From positions 1 through 64,000 of the forward strand of contig JAGIAI010000041.1 of NCBI GenBank assembly GCA_017744935.1: a stretch of DNA of 64,000 bases, read 5' to 3'. This stretch comes from Variovorax sp. Its GTDB lineage: Bacteria > Pseudomonadota > Gammaproteobacteria > Burkholderiales > Burkholderiaceae_C. How positions within the stretch are numbered: position 1 is the first letter of the stretch; the number at the start of each line of letters is the position of its first letter. Below, piece after piece: positions 52,876 through 61,441 of this stretch. Position numbers and translations under genes: made by a program. The notes beneath the pieces are model-generated. The model did no database searches. It saw only the letters and a program-made list of their open reading frames with translations, and was not told the DNA's origin.

Positions 52876-52908
52876 ACTGCCCGCACCTTCCAGACCATCG
52901 CGGGCAGT
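52876..52908 (+). promoter_or_regulatory. Inverted repeat abutting a LysR start codon
   Basis: ACTGCCCGC (52876-52884) and GCGGGCAGT (52900-52908) form a perfect 9-bp stem with a 15-nt loop that ends one base before the ATG at 52910. TATAAC at 52872-52877 overlaps its left edge and could be a -10. It may be an operator, the xdhAB terminator or a hairpin hiding the start. Confidence 0.45.
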
Positions 52909-52909
52909 C

Positions 52910-53884
52910 ATGAGAGACCAGGCGCTACTCGACAAGATCGATCTCCACCTTATTCGGGTCCTACACACCGTGCTTACCGATCGCAGCGTTTCGCGCGCGG
53001 CCATCCGATTGGGGATGTACCAGCCCGCCGTGTCGGCCGCCCTCAAGCGGCTGCGCGAGCTCTCGGGCGATCCGCTGCTGGTGCGCTCCGGTTCGGGCAT
53101 GGTGCCGACGGATGCGGGGCTGCGCATGATCGAGCCCGCGGCGGCGATTTTGCGTTCGGCCGAGATGCTGTTCAGCGACGCCCGCGGCTTCGACCCGCAG
53201 ACCGCGCAGACCACCTTCCGCATCGCGGCGAGCGACTACATGGACCCGCTCTTCCTGCCGCAACTGGTGGCGCGCATCAAGAGCCAGGCGCCGATGTGCC
53301 ACATCGAGATCCATCCGCTGTCGTCCGACTCGGACTACCACGCGCATCTGTCGCTGGGGCAGGTGGACGTGGTGATCGGCAACTGGCTCAAGCCGCCGGA
53401 AGACCTGCACATGGCGCGTCTCTTCGGCGACGACATCGTCTCGCTGGTCAACAAGGACCATCCGGCGGTGCGGCGCGGCTGGGATTTCGAAAGCTGGCTG
53501 GCTGCCGAACACGTCGCGCCGACTCCCACGCACCCGGGCGCGCGCGGGATCATCGACCAGATGCTCGATGAGATGGGCCGGCAGCGGAACATCACCGCGC
53601 GCTGCGCGCACTTCGGGCTGATCCCGGACATGGTGGCGTCGAGCCTGCTGGTGCTCACCACCGGCCGCCAGTACTGCGAGCGCTACGTCGACCGGCTGCC
53701 GGTCGCGATCCTCGAGTGCCCAGTGCCGTTGCCGCGCCTCATGTACTACCAGCTCTGGCACGAGCGCACCCATTCGTCGAGTTCGGCGCGCTGGCTGCGC
53801 GAGCGGACCAAGGAAGTGGCCGCATCGCTGCGGCCGGCGGCGGTTGCCGCTGCCAATGCCGCTGCCGCGAGCGGCACCGGATAG
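52910..53884 (+). CDS. LysR-type regulator in purine island
   Basis: 324 residues. IDLHLIRVLHTVLTDRSVSRAAIRLGMYQPAVSAALKRLRELSGDPLLVRSG is the winged helix, and an effector domain follows; the C-terminus has an Ala-rich tail. It sits between xdhB and the purine permease on the same strand, so purine catabolism is its likely target. Confidence 0.88.
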   Translation: MRDQALLDKIDLHLIRVLHTVLTDRSVSRAAIRLGMYQPAVSAALKRLRELSGDPLLVRSGSGMVPTDAGLRMIEPAAAILRSAEMLFSDARGFDPQTAQTTFRIAASDYMDPLFLPQLVARIKSQAPMCHIEIHPLSSDSDYHAHLSLGQVDVVIGNWLKPPEDLHMARLFGDDIVSLVNKDHPAVRRGWDFESWLAAEHVAPTPTHPGARGIIDQMLDEMGRQRNITARCAHFGLIPDMVASSLLVLTTGRQYCERYVDRLPVAILECPVPLPRLMYYQLWHERTHSSSSARWLRERTKEVAASLRPAAVAAANAAAASGTG

Positions 53885-53963
53885 ACCTGGATTGATTCGC
53901 GCCCGGCGTCGCGAAGCAGCACGTACCCACGCCATCGACCCATAAAGACTCGGAGACAAGACG

Positions 53964-55337
53964 ATGAACCGGACAGAACAAGTGCTCGACCTCGGCGGGC
54001 AGGACCTCTCACGACAGCGCACTTCGCGCGCCTCGAAAAGCTGGGCCGAGCGCCTCTTCAAGCTGGAGGAACACGGCACGACCGTGCGCACCGAGATCGT
54101 GGCGGGGCTCACCACCTTCCTCACGATGGCCTACATCATCTTCGTGAACCCGACGATCCTCGGGGACGCGGGCATGCCGAAGGACGCGGTGTTCGTCGCC
54201 ACCTGCCTGATCGCGGCGCTCGGCACGGCGATCATGGCGCTCTACGCCAACTACCCGATCGCGCTCGCGCCAGGGATGGGGCTCAACGCGTACTTCGCCT
54301 ATGTGGTCGTGCTGCAGATGGGCTTCACCTGGCAGGCGGCGCTGGGCGCGGTGTTCATCTCGGGGTGCCTCTTCCTGCTGGTCACTGTGTTCAAGATCCG
54401 GGAGCTGATCATCAAGGGCATCCCGCACTCGATACGGGTGGCGATCACGGTCGGTATCGGGCTCTTCCTTGCGATCATCGCGCTCAAGAGCGCGGGCATC
54501 GTCGCGCCCTCGAAGGCGACCTACATCACGCTCGGTGACCTGCACACGCCGCAAGTGGTCCTGGCGACCATCGGCTTCTTCCTGATCGTGGTGCTCGACC
54601 GCCTGAAGGTGCCGGGCGCGATCCTGATCGGGATCGTCACGGTGACGGTGCTGTCGTTCTTCTTCGCGGGCAACACCTTCCACGGCATCTTCGCCGCGCC
54701 GCCGTCGATCGCGCCGACCTTCCTGCAGCTCGACATCAAGGCGGCGCTCTCGGGCGGCATCCTCAACGTGGTCCTGGTGTTCTTCCTGGTCGAGCTTTTC
54801 GACGCGACCGGCACGCTGATGGGCGTGGCGCGCCGTGCGGGCCTGCTGGTGCCGGGGCGGATGGACCGCCTGAACAAGTCGCTCCTGGCCGACAGCGGCG
54901 CGATCTTCGCCGGCTCGCTGCTCGGCACGTCGAGCACCACCGCGTATGTCGAAAGCGCCGCGGGCGTCCAGGCAGGCGGCCGCACGGGCCTCACCGCGCT
55001 GACGGTGGCCGTGCTGTTCCTTGCCGCGCTGGTCATCTCGCCGCTCGCCGGCGCTGTGCCGGCCTATGCAACCGCACCCGCGCTGTTCTTCGTGGCATGT
55101 TTGATGCTCAAGGAACTGACCGAACTGGAATGGGAGGAAACGACAGAGGTCGTGCCCGCCGTCGTGACGGCGCTCACCATGCCCTTCACCTATTCCATCG
55201 CCAACGGGCTGGCGTTCGGCTTCATCTCGTACGCGGTGCTGAAGCTGTTCACCGGCCAGGCCAGGCAGGTGCACTGGATGGTGTGGCTGATCGGCGGCGT
55301 ATTCCTCTTCAAGTTCATCTACATCGGAGGGCACTGA
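53964..55337 (+). CDS. NCS2-family purine permease (AzgA/GhxP type)
   Basis: 457 residues, about 12-14 membrane segments. Conserved GLTTFLTMAYIIFVNP, ALAPGMGLNAYFAYVV, LVELFDATGTLMGVARRAG and GTSSTTAYVESAAGVQAGGRTGL place it in the adenine/guanine/hypoxanthine branch of NCS2 proton symporters. The context with xdhAB and adenine deaminase supports uptake of hypoxanthine, adenine or guanine. Confidence 0.92.
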   Translation: MNRTEQVLDLGGQDLSRQRTSRASKSWAERLFKLEEHGTTVRTEIVAGLTTFLTMAYIIFVNPTILGDAGMPKDAVFVATCLIAALGTAIMALYANYPIALAPGMGLNAYFAYVVVLQMGFTWQAALGAVFISGCLFLLVTVFKIRELIIKGIPHSIRVAITVGIGLFLAIIALKSAGIVAPSKATYITLGDLHTPQVVLATIGFFLIVVLDRLKVPGAILIGIVTVTVLSFFFAGNTFHGIFAAPPSIAPTFLQLDIKAALSGGILNVVLVFFLVELFDATGTLMGVARRAGLLVPGRMDRLNKSLLADSGAIFAGSLLGTSSTTAYVESAAGVQAGGRTGLTALTVAVLFLAALVISPLAGAVPAYATAPALFFVACLMLKELTELEWEETTEVVPAVVTALTMPFTYSIANGLAFGFISYAVLKLFTGQARQVHWMVWLIGGVFLFKFIYIGGH

Positions 55338-55429
55338 AGCCGTCCGGCGAGGACGAACTGACGAGACAATAGGCGATCGCCGAGAGGCGGTTCAGGGCTT
55401 GAACCACAACCCACAGGCCAGGCATAGGC

Positions 55430-56971
55430 ATGACAATCCACAGACTCCAGCTGGCGCACATCACCAAGCGCTACCCCTCGGTGGTCGCCAACAGCGATGT
55501 GTCGCTGACGGTGGCGCCGGGTGAGACCCACGCCGTCCTCGGCGAAAACGGCGCGGGCAAATCCACGCTGATGAAGATCATCTACGGCTCGGTCAAGCCG
55601 GACGAAGGCAGCGTGATGTTCAACGGCAATCCGGTGAACGTGCGCAACCCGCAAGAGGCGCGGGCGCTGGGCATCAGCATGGTGTTCCAGCATTTCAGCC
55701 TCTTCGACACACTCACCGTCGCCGAGAACGTCTGGCTCGGTCTCGACAAGAGCCTGTCGCTCGCCGAGGTGGCCCGCCGTGTGCAGGCCAAGGCCGGCGA
55801 ATACGGGCTGGACATCGACCCTTCGCGGCCGGTGCACACGCTCTCCGTCGGCGAGATGCAGCGCGTCGAGATCATCCGCGCGCTGCTCACCGACCCCAAG
55901 CTGCTCATCCTCGATGAGCCGACGTCAGTGCTCACGCCGCAGGCGGTGCAGAAGTTGTTCGTCGTGCTCAAGCAACTGGCTTCCGAGGGCTGCAGCATCC
56001 TCTACATCAGCCACAAGCTGCACGAGATTCGCGAACTGTGCACCGCATGCACCGTGCTGCGCGGCGGCAAGGTCACCGGGGTGTGCAACCCGCAGAACGA
56101 ATCGAACGAATCGCTCTCGCGCCTGATGATCGGCGCCGAGCCGCCGCCGCTTACGCACCGGCCGGTGCATGCCGGCGCGGTGGCGCTGCAGGTCAAGGGC
56201 CTGACGCTGGCGCGCGAGGACCAGTTCGGCGTGGATCTCGACGGCATATCGCTCGACGTGCGCTCGGGCGAGGTCGTTGGAATCGCTGGCGTTTCCGGCA
56301 ACGGCCAGAAAGAGTTGCTCTATGCGCTGTCCGGCGAAGACACCCGTGCCCAGGCCGGGATGATCGAGGTCTTCGGCAAGGCTGCGGCGCACTTCCGGCC
56401 CCGCCGTCGCCGCGCAATGGGCCTGCATTTCGTGCCCGAGGAACGGCTCGGTCGCGGTGCGGTGCCGACGCTCGGCCTTGCGCACAACCTGCTGCTCACG
56501 CGCAGCAACGCGGTAGGCAAGGGCGGTTGGATTCGCACCCGCGCACTGAACCAGCATGCCGCCGACATCATCAAGCGCTTCAACGTGAAGGCCGGCGGGC
56601 CGGGTGCTGCCGCACGGTCGCTTTCGGGCGGCAACCTTCAGAAATTCATCGTTGGCCGCGAGATCGACGCCAACCCCAAGATCTTCATCGTCTCGCAGCC
56701 GACCTGGGGCGTGGACGTGGGCGCGGCGGCGCTGATCCGCGGCGAGATCCTCGCGCTGCGCGACGCGGGCTGCGCAGTGCTGGTGGTCAGCGAGGAGCTC
56801 GACGAGCTGTTCGAAATCAGCGACCGCCTCTACGTGATTGCCAAGGGGCGACTCTCGCCCTCGATCGACCGCGCCGCCGCCACGGTGCCGCAGATCGGGG
56901 AGTGGATGAGCGGCCTGTGGGACAAGTCGCGCCACGCCGCCACGGCAGCGCAGGAGGTGGCCCATGCTTAA
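55430..56971 (+). CDS. Nucleoside-type ABC transporter ATP-binding protein (double ABC)
   Basis: 513 residues with two ABC domains. Domain 1: GENGAGKST, LSVGEMQRVEIIRALL and LLILDEPTSVLTPQ. Domain 2 (from about 250) has a non-canonical Walker A (GVSGNGQKELL), as usual in this family, LSGGNLQKFIVGREI and VSQPTWGVDVGA. Matches NupA/YufO-type ATPases that work with BMP-family binding proteins. Overlaps the first permease by 8 nt. Confidence 0.92.
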   Translation: MTIHRLQLAHITKRYPSVVANSDVSLTVAPGETHAVLGENGAGKSTLMKIIYGSVKPDEGSVMFNGNPVNVRNPQEARALGISMVFQHFSLFDTLTVAENVWLGLDKSLSLAEVARRVQAKAGEYGLDIDPSRPVHTLSVGEMQRVEIIRALLTDPKLLILDEPTSVLTPQAVQKLFVVLKQLASEGCSILYISHKLHEIRELCTACTVLRGGKVTGVCNPQNESNESLSRLMIGAEPPPLTHRPVHAGAVALQVKGLTLAREDQFGVDLDGISLDVRSGEVVGIAGVSGNGQKELLYALSGEDTRAQAGMIEVFGKAAAHFRPRRRRAMGLHFVPEERLGRGAVPTLGLAHNLLLTRSNAVGKGGWIRTRALNQHAADIIKRFNVKAGGPGAAARSLSGGNLQKFIVGREIDANPKIFIVSQPTWGVDVGAAALIRGEILALRDAGCAVLVVSEELDELFEISDRLYVIAKGRLSPSIDRAAATVPQIGEWMSGLWDKSRHAATAAQEVAHA

Positions 56972-58121
56972 GCTCGAACCCCGCCCGCAGCTCTCGCGCT
57001 TCTGGAGCTACGGCTCACCGATCCTTGCGCTGCTGATCACGGTGCTGATCGGCATGGCGCTGTTCGCGGCGCTCGGCAAGGACCCGGTCAAGGGCCTGCT
57101 CGTCTTCTTCTGGGAGCCGATCAAGACGCCCTACGCGCTCGGCGAACTGATGGTCAAGGCGACGCCGCTGCTGATCATCGCGCTGGGCCTTGCGGTGTGC
57201 TTCCGCGCCAACGTGTGGAACATCGGCGCCGAAGGGCAGTTCGTCTTCGGCGCGATCGCGGCCGGTGGCGTCGCGCTCCTGGCCGACAAGACCACAAGCC
57301 AGATGATCGTCGTCCCCATCCTGCTCGCAGGCATCCTGGGCGGCATGGTGTGGGCGGGCATCGTGGCCTTTCTGCGCGACAAGTTCAACGCCAACGAAAT
57401 CCTCGTGAGTCTGATGCTGGTGTACGTCGCGACGCTGCTGCTCGGCTACATGGTCTACGGGCCGTGGAAGGACCCGCATGGCTACAACTTCCCGCAGACC
57501 AAGACCTTCGAGGCCGTGACGCAGATCCCGCGCCTGATGAAGGGTTCGCGGGTGAGCATCGGCCTCGTCATCGCGCTGCTGGGCGCGGGGGCCTTGTGGG
57601 TGTTCCTGTTCCGCACGCGTGCGGGCTTTGCGCAGCAGGTCGGCGGGCTGGCGCCGGCGGCGGCGCGCTATGCCGGCTTCTCGGCGCGGCGCGCCGTGTG
57701 GATCGCGCTGCTCACCTCGGGAGGAGCGGCCGGTCTGGCCGGTGCGCTCGAAGTCGCAGGGCCGCTCGGGCAGCTCACCCCTTACGTGCCGGCGGGCTAC
57801 GGCTTCGCCGCGATCATCGTCGCCTTTGTCGGGCGGCTGCATCCGGTAGGAATGATCTTCTCGGCGGTGCTCATGAGCATGTTCTACATCGGTGGTGAGC
57901 TGGCCCAGTCGCGGCTTGGCTTGCCGAAATCGCTGACGGGTGTGTTCCAGGGCCTGCTGCTCTTCACGCTGCTGGCCTGCGACACGCTGATCGCCTATCG
58001 CATCCGGCGCAAGGCCGCGCCGAAGGTGTTGCCGGTTTCGCCGGGAACGTCTTCGCTGCAAGCGAGCACGCCGCTCACGGCACCGGTCGCCCGTCCCGCC
58101 ACCACGGAAGGAGCTGCATGA
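56964..58121 (+). CDS. Nucleoside-type ABC transporter permease 1
   Basis: 385 residues, about 9-10 membrane segments; GLAVCFRANVWNIGAEGQFVFGA and GLAGALEVAGPLGQLTPYVPAGYGFAAIIVAFVGRLHPVG are typical of NupB/YufP-like permeases (BPD_transp_2). The C-terminus is a polar tail. Overlaps the ATPase by 8 nt and permease 2 by 4 nt. Confidence 0.92.
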   Translation: MLKLEPRPQLSRFWSYGSPILALLITVLIGMALFAALGKDPVKGLLVFFWEPIKTPYALGELMVKATPLLIIALGLAVCFRANVWNIGAEGQFVFGAIAAGGVALLADKTTSQMIVVPILLAGILGGMVWAGIVAFLRDKFNANEILVSLMLVYVATLLLGYMVYGPWKDPHGYNFPQTKTFEAVTQIPRLMKGSRVSIGLVIALLGAGALWVFLFRTRAGFAQQVGGLAPAAARYAGFSARRAVWIALLTSGGAAGLAGALEVAGPLGQLTPYVPAGYGFAAIIVAFVGRLHPVGMIFSAVLMSMFYIGGELAQSRLGLPKSLTGVFQGLLLFTLLACDTLIAYRIRRKAAPKVLPVSPGTSSLQASTPLTAPVARPATTEGAA

Positions 58122-59041
58122 TGGAAAGCTACGCACTCCTTCTGGGCTCCACCCTGAGCGCCGGCACGGTGCTCGCGATTGCTGCACTGGGCCTCCTGAT
58201 CAACGAGAAGGCCGGCATCGTGAACCTCGGCGCCGAGGGCATGATGCTCTGCGCGGCCATCGCCGGCTTCGCGACAGTGGTGACCACGCACAACACCTGG
58301 CTCGGTTTTCTCGCCGGCATGGCGGCGGGCGCATTGCTCGCGGCTTTCTTCGGCGTGCTGGTGATCTGGCTCAACACCAACCAGTACGCCACCGGGCTCG
58401 CACTTAGCCTCTTCGGCGTCGGTTTCTCGGCCTTCGCGGGCATCAACTTCGTGCAGGCCAAGCTGCCGGCGAGCACGAACTACGCGCTGCCGTTGCTGGG
58501 CGACATTCCGTTGGTTGGCCCGGCGCTGTTCCGGCATCACCCGATGGTGTATTTCGCGGTGCTGCTCACCTTCGGACTGGTCTGGTTCCTCTATCGCACG
58601 CGGGCCGGACTGGTGCTGCGATCGGTGGGCGAATCGCCGGAGTCCTCGCATGCGCTGGGCTACCCGGTGCGGCGCATCCGCTTCACGGCGGTGATCGCAG
58701 GAGGTGCGCTGTGCGGGCTCGCGGGCGCGTACCTGTCGACGGTCTACACGCCGCTGTGGGTGGAGGGCATGGTCGCCGGCCGGGGCTGGATCGCACTGGC
58801 GCTGACCACGTTCGCCACCTGGCGGCCGATCCGCGTGCTGCTCGGGGCGTATCTGTTCGGCGGGGTCTCCATGCTCGGCTTCCATCTCCAGAGCACGGGG
58901 GTCCAGGTGCCCAGCCAGTTCCTCAGCATGCTGCAGTACATCGCACCGATCGTGGTGCTGGCGCTGATCTCGCGCAACCCCGCTTTCATCCGCGTCAACA
59001 TGCCGGCTTCGATAGGAAAACCGTTCTACCCCGGCTCATAA
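58118..59041 (+). CDS. Nucleoside-type ABC transporter permease 2
   Basis: 307 residues, about 8 membrane segments; LLINEKAGIVNLGAEGMMLCAAIAGF and RSVGESPESSHALGYPVRRIRF match NupC/YufQ-type permeases. Starts at ATGATG (58118 or 58121) overlapping the previous stop, with GGAAGGAG upstream. Confidence 0.92.
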   Translation: MMESYALLLGSTLSAGTVLAIAALGLLINEKAGIVNLGAEGMMLCAAIAGFATVVTTHNTWLGFLAGMAAGALLAAFFGVLVIWLNTNQYATGLALSLFGVGFSAFAGINFVQAKLPASTNYALPLLGDIPLVGPALFRHHPMVYFAVLLTFGLVWFLYRTRAGLVLRSVGESPESSHALGYPVRRIRFTAVIAGGALCGLAGAYLSTVYTPLWVEGMVAGRGWIALALTTFATWRPIRVLLGAYLFGGVSMLGFHLQSTGVQVPSQFLSMLQYIAPIVVLALISRNPAFIRVNMPASIGKPFYPGS

Positions 59042-59093
59042 TCGCGTTTCGTTTTGTTTCGTCGCCAACCTGTCCTTTTGAGGATTTCAAACA

Positions 59094-60269
59094 ATGACTG
59101 ATCTGAACAAGCGCTCCCTGCTCAAGCTGGCCGCCCTGACCGCGGTGGCTTCGGCGGCCCTCCTGGGCTGCGGCAAGAAGGAAGAGGCACCGGCACCGGC
59201 GGCAGCGCCCGCCGCCCCGGCGCCCACGGCGGCGGCTCCCGCGCCCGCGGCGGCCGGGCCACTGAACATCGCCTTCGCCTATGTCGGCCCTGTGGGCGAC
59301 GGCGGCTGGACCTTCGCGCACGACAACGGCCGCAAGGCGCTCGAGAAGGAATTCGGCGACAAGATCAAGACCACCTACGTCGAGAGCGTGCCCGAGGGCG
59401 CCGACGCCGAGCGCGTGTTTCGCGACATGGTCAGCCAGGGCAACAAGCTGATCTTCGGCACCACCTTCGGCTACATGGAGCCCATGCTCAAGGTCGCTGC
59501 CGACAACAAGGACGTGAAGTTCGAGCATGCCACCGGCTACAAGACCGCCGAGAACATGCGCACCTACGACAGCCGCACCTACGAAGGCGCGTACATGGCC
59601 GGCATCGTCGCGGGCTCGATGACCAAGACCAACACGCTCGGCGTGGTCGGCTCGGTGCCGATCCCCGAAGTGCTGCGCAATATCAACAGCTTCACGCTGG
59701 GCGCGCAGTCGGTCAATCCGAAGATCACGACCAAGGTCGTGTGGGTCAACGAATGGTTCAGCCCGCCAAAGGAAACCGAAGCGGCCACCGCCCTCATCAA
59801 TGGCGGCGCGGACGTGCTGTTCCAGAACACCGACTCGCCCGCCGTGCTCAAGACCGCACAAGAGAAGGGCAAGCGCGCCTTCGGCTGGGATTCGGACATG
59901 ACCGCCTACGGCCCGAAGGCCCACCTCGCCTCGGCCACGATCAACTGGGCGCCGTACTACATCAAGGCCACGCAGGACGTGCTTGATGGCAAATGGACGA
60001 CCGGCCAGAGCTGGTGGGGCGTGAAGGAAGGCGCGATCGATCTCGTCTCCATCGCCGAAGACGTGCCGGCGGAAGCGAAGGCCAAGGTCGACGAAGTCAA
60101 GAAGGGCCTGAAGGACGGCAGCTTCTCGATCTGGAAGGGCCCGATCCTCGGCCAGGACGGCAAGGAAGTCGTGGCTGCCGGTACGGTGGCCGACGACAAG
60201 TTCCTGACCGGCATCAACTTCTACGTCAAGGGTGTCGAAGGCTCGGTGCCCGGCGGCGAGAAGAAGTAA
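59094..60269 (+). CDS. BMP-family nucleoside-binding lipoprotein
   Basis: 391 residues. Lipobox ALLGC with Cys at about residue 26, a flexible Ala/Pro linker (about 32-54), then a BMP/PnrA-type binding domain (IAFAYVGPVGDGGWTFAHDNGRKALE, FGTTFGYMEPM, NTDSPAVLKTAQEKG). Binds nucleosides or purines for the adjacent permease. A strong terminator follows. Confidence 0.93.
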   Translation: MTDLNKRSLLKLAALTAVASAALLGCGKKEEAPAPAAAPAAPAPTAAAPAPAAAGPLNIAFAYVGPVGDGGWTFAHDNGRKALEKEFGDKIKTTYVESVPEGADAERVFRDMVSQGNKLIFGTTFGYMEPMLKVAADNKDVKFEHATGYKTAENMRTYDSRTYEGAYMAGIVAGSMTKTNTLGVVGSVPIPEVLRNINSFTLGAQSVNPKITTKVVWVNEWFSPPKETEAATALINGGADVLFQNTDSPAVLKTAQEKGKRAFGWDSDMTAYGPKAHLASATINWAPYYIKATQDVLDGKWTTGQSWWGVKEGAIDLVSIAEDVPAEAKAKVDEVKKGLKDGSFSIWKGPILGQDGKEVVAAGTVADDKFLTGINFYVKGVEGSVPGGEKK

Positions 60270-60290
60270 TTTCATCGCTCCTGCGAAAGG

Positions 60291-60320
60291 AAAAGGGTTG
60301 CCTAGCGCAACCCTTTTCGT
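60291..60320 (+). terminator. Intrinsic terminator after BMP lipoprotein
   Basis: AAAAGGGTTGC-CTAGC-GCAACCCTTTT followed by CGTTT: an 11-bp stem ending in T-rich sequence, 22 nt after the lipoprotein stop. Separates the transporter operon from the Rieske gene. Confidence 0.85.
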
Positions 60321-60345
60321 TTCAACTGCTTGATCCAGGAATGCC

Positions 60346-60428
60346 TCGGAACCGGCTTTGCCGGGCTGATGGCATTGCCCCCGGAGAGGGGGTGGGCGGC
60401 CACACGAAGTGGGCAAGCCTGGGGGTGA
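60346..60428 (+). repeat. Intergenic repeat family, copy C
   Basis: GGAACCGGCTTTGCCGGG hairpin, CCCCCGGAGAGGGGG hairpin, then GGCCACACGAAGTGGGCAAG and CCTGGGGGTGA. Ends 14 nt before the Rieske ATG, downstream of the terminator, in the same orientation as the gene. Confidence 0.85.
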
Positions 60429-60442
60429 TCTGAGACTCCACG

Positions 60443-61441
60443 ATGATTGAAAAAGAACTTTGGCATCCGGTTGCGCTGGCAGATGACGTGGCGGATGCGC
60501 CGCTCGCCGTGCGCCTGCTCGGCGAAGACCTCGTGCTGTGGCGCGATGGCGCGGGCGCAGTGCATGCCTGGGCGGACCGCTGCCCGCATCGGGGCGCGAA
60601 GCTGTCGCTCGGCCGCGTGGTTGAAGGGGAGGGCGGCCCGCAGCTCGAATGCCCGTACCACGGCTGGCGATTCGAGTCGGGTGGGCGATGCACGCATGTT
60701 CCGGCGCTGCCCTCCTTCGTCCCGCCGGCCACGAACCGCGCCACGACTTTTGCGGCAAGCGAAGCAGGCGGGCTCGTGTGGGCGCGTATCGCTGCGCCGG
60801 CCGAGGCAGAGTCCCCCGTTCCGGTGTTCGCTGCCGAACGCGATGCCGGCATGCGCAAGATCGACTGCGGCCCCTACGACGTCGAGACCAGCGCGCCGCG
60901 CCTCGTAGAGAACTTCCTCGACATGGCCCACTTCGGCTTCGTCCACGAAGGCTGGCTCGGTGCGCGCGACATGGCGGTGATCGACGACTACCGCGTCGAA
61001 GCCACGCCCGATGGCCTGCTCGCCACCGGCTGCAAGGCCTGGCAGCCGCAATCGACCGTCAACTCGACCGCCCCCGCGCAGGTCGAATACACCTACCAAG
61101 TCACCGCCCCCTACACCGCGGTGCTGACCAAGGTGCCCGATGCCGCGAGCGTCGGCATCGACGACTACCGCGAATCCATCGCGCTCTACATCTGCCCGAT
61201 GGAGCACGAACGCTCCCGGGTCTGGTTCCGCTTCGCAACCTCGGACTTCACGCGCGACGAAGCCTCGGTGCGCGCGTTCCAGGACACGATCTTCCTGCAG
61301 GACAAGCCCGTGCTCGAATCGCAAAGCCCCAAGCGCGTGCCGCTCGACCTTCGCGCCGAACTCCATACCGTGGCCGACAAGGCTTCGTCTCTTTATCGCC
61401 GCCAGCTCAAGGCGCGCGGCATCACCTTCGGAGTCTGCTGA
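60443..61441 (+). CDS. Rieske non-haem iron oxygenase, possible purine (hypoxanthine) hydroxylase
   Basis: 332 residues. Rieske [2Fe-2S] domain with C47-x-H49 and C70-x2-H73 (CPHRG, CPYHGW), then a catalytic domain whose mononuclear iron site is NFLDMAHFGFVHEG (Asp160, His163, His168). Single-component alpha subunit of the VanA/HpxD-like class; a reductase must be supplied from elsewhere. HpxD of Klebsiella oxidises hypoxanthine to xanthine, and coupling here to an adenine-deaminase-type gene (one-base overlap, TGATG) makes that the best guess. Demethylation of N-methylpurines is an alternative. Confidence 0.82.
   Translation: MIEKELWHPVALADDVADAPLAVRLLGEDLVLWRDGAGAVHAWADRCPHRGAKLSLGRVVEGEGGPQLECPYHGWRFESGGRCTHVPALPSFVPPATNRATTFAASEAGGLVWARIAAPAEAESPVPVFAAERDAGMRKIDCGPYDVETSAPRLVENFLDMAHFGFVHEGWLGARDMAVIDDYRVEATPDGLLATGCKAWQPQSTVNSTAPAQVEYTYQVTAPYTAVLTKVPDAASVGIDDYRESIALYICPMEHERSRVWFRFATSDFTRDEASVRAFQDTIFLQDKPVLESQSPKRVPLDLRAELHTVADKASSLYRRQLKARGITFGVC

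Noticed and set aside
55430..56971. Broken Walker A in the second ABC domain as a sign of gene decay
   Set aside because: The changed second Walker A is normal for nucleoside- and sugar-type double ATPases; the rest is intact.
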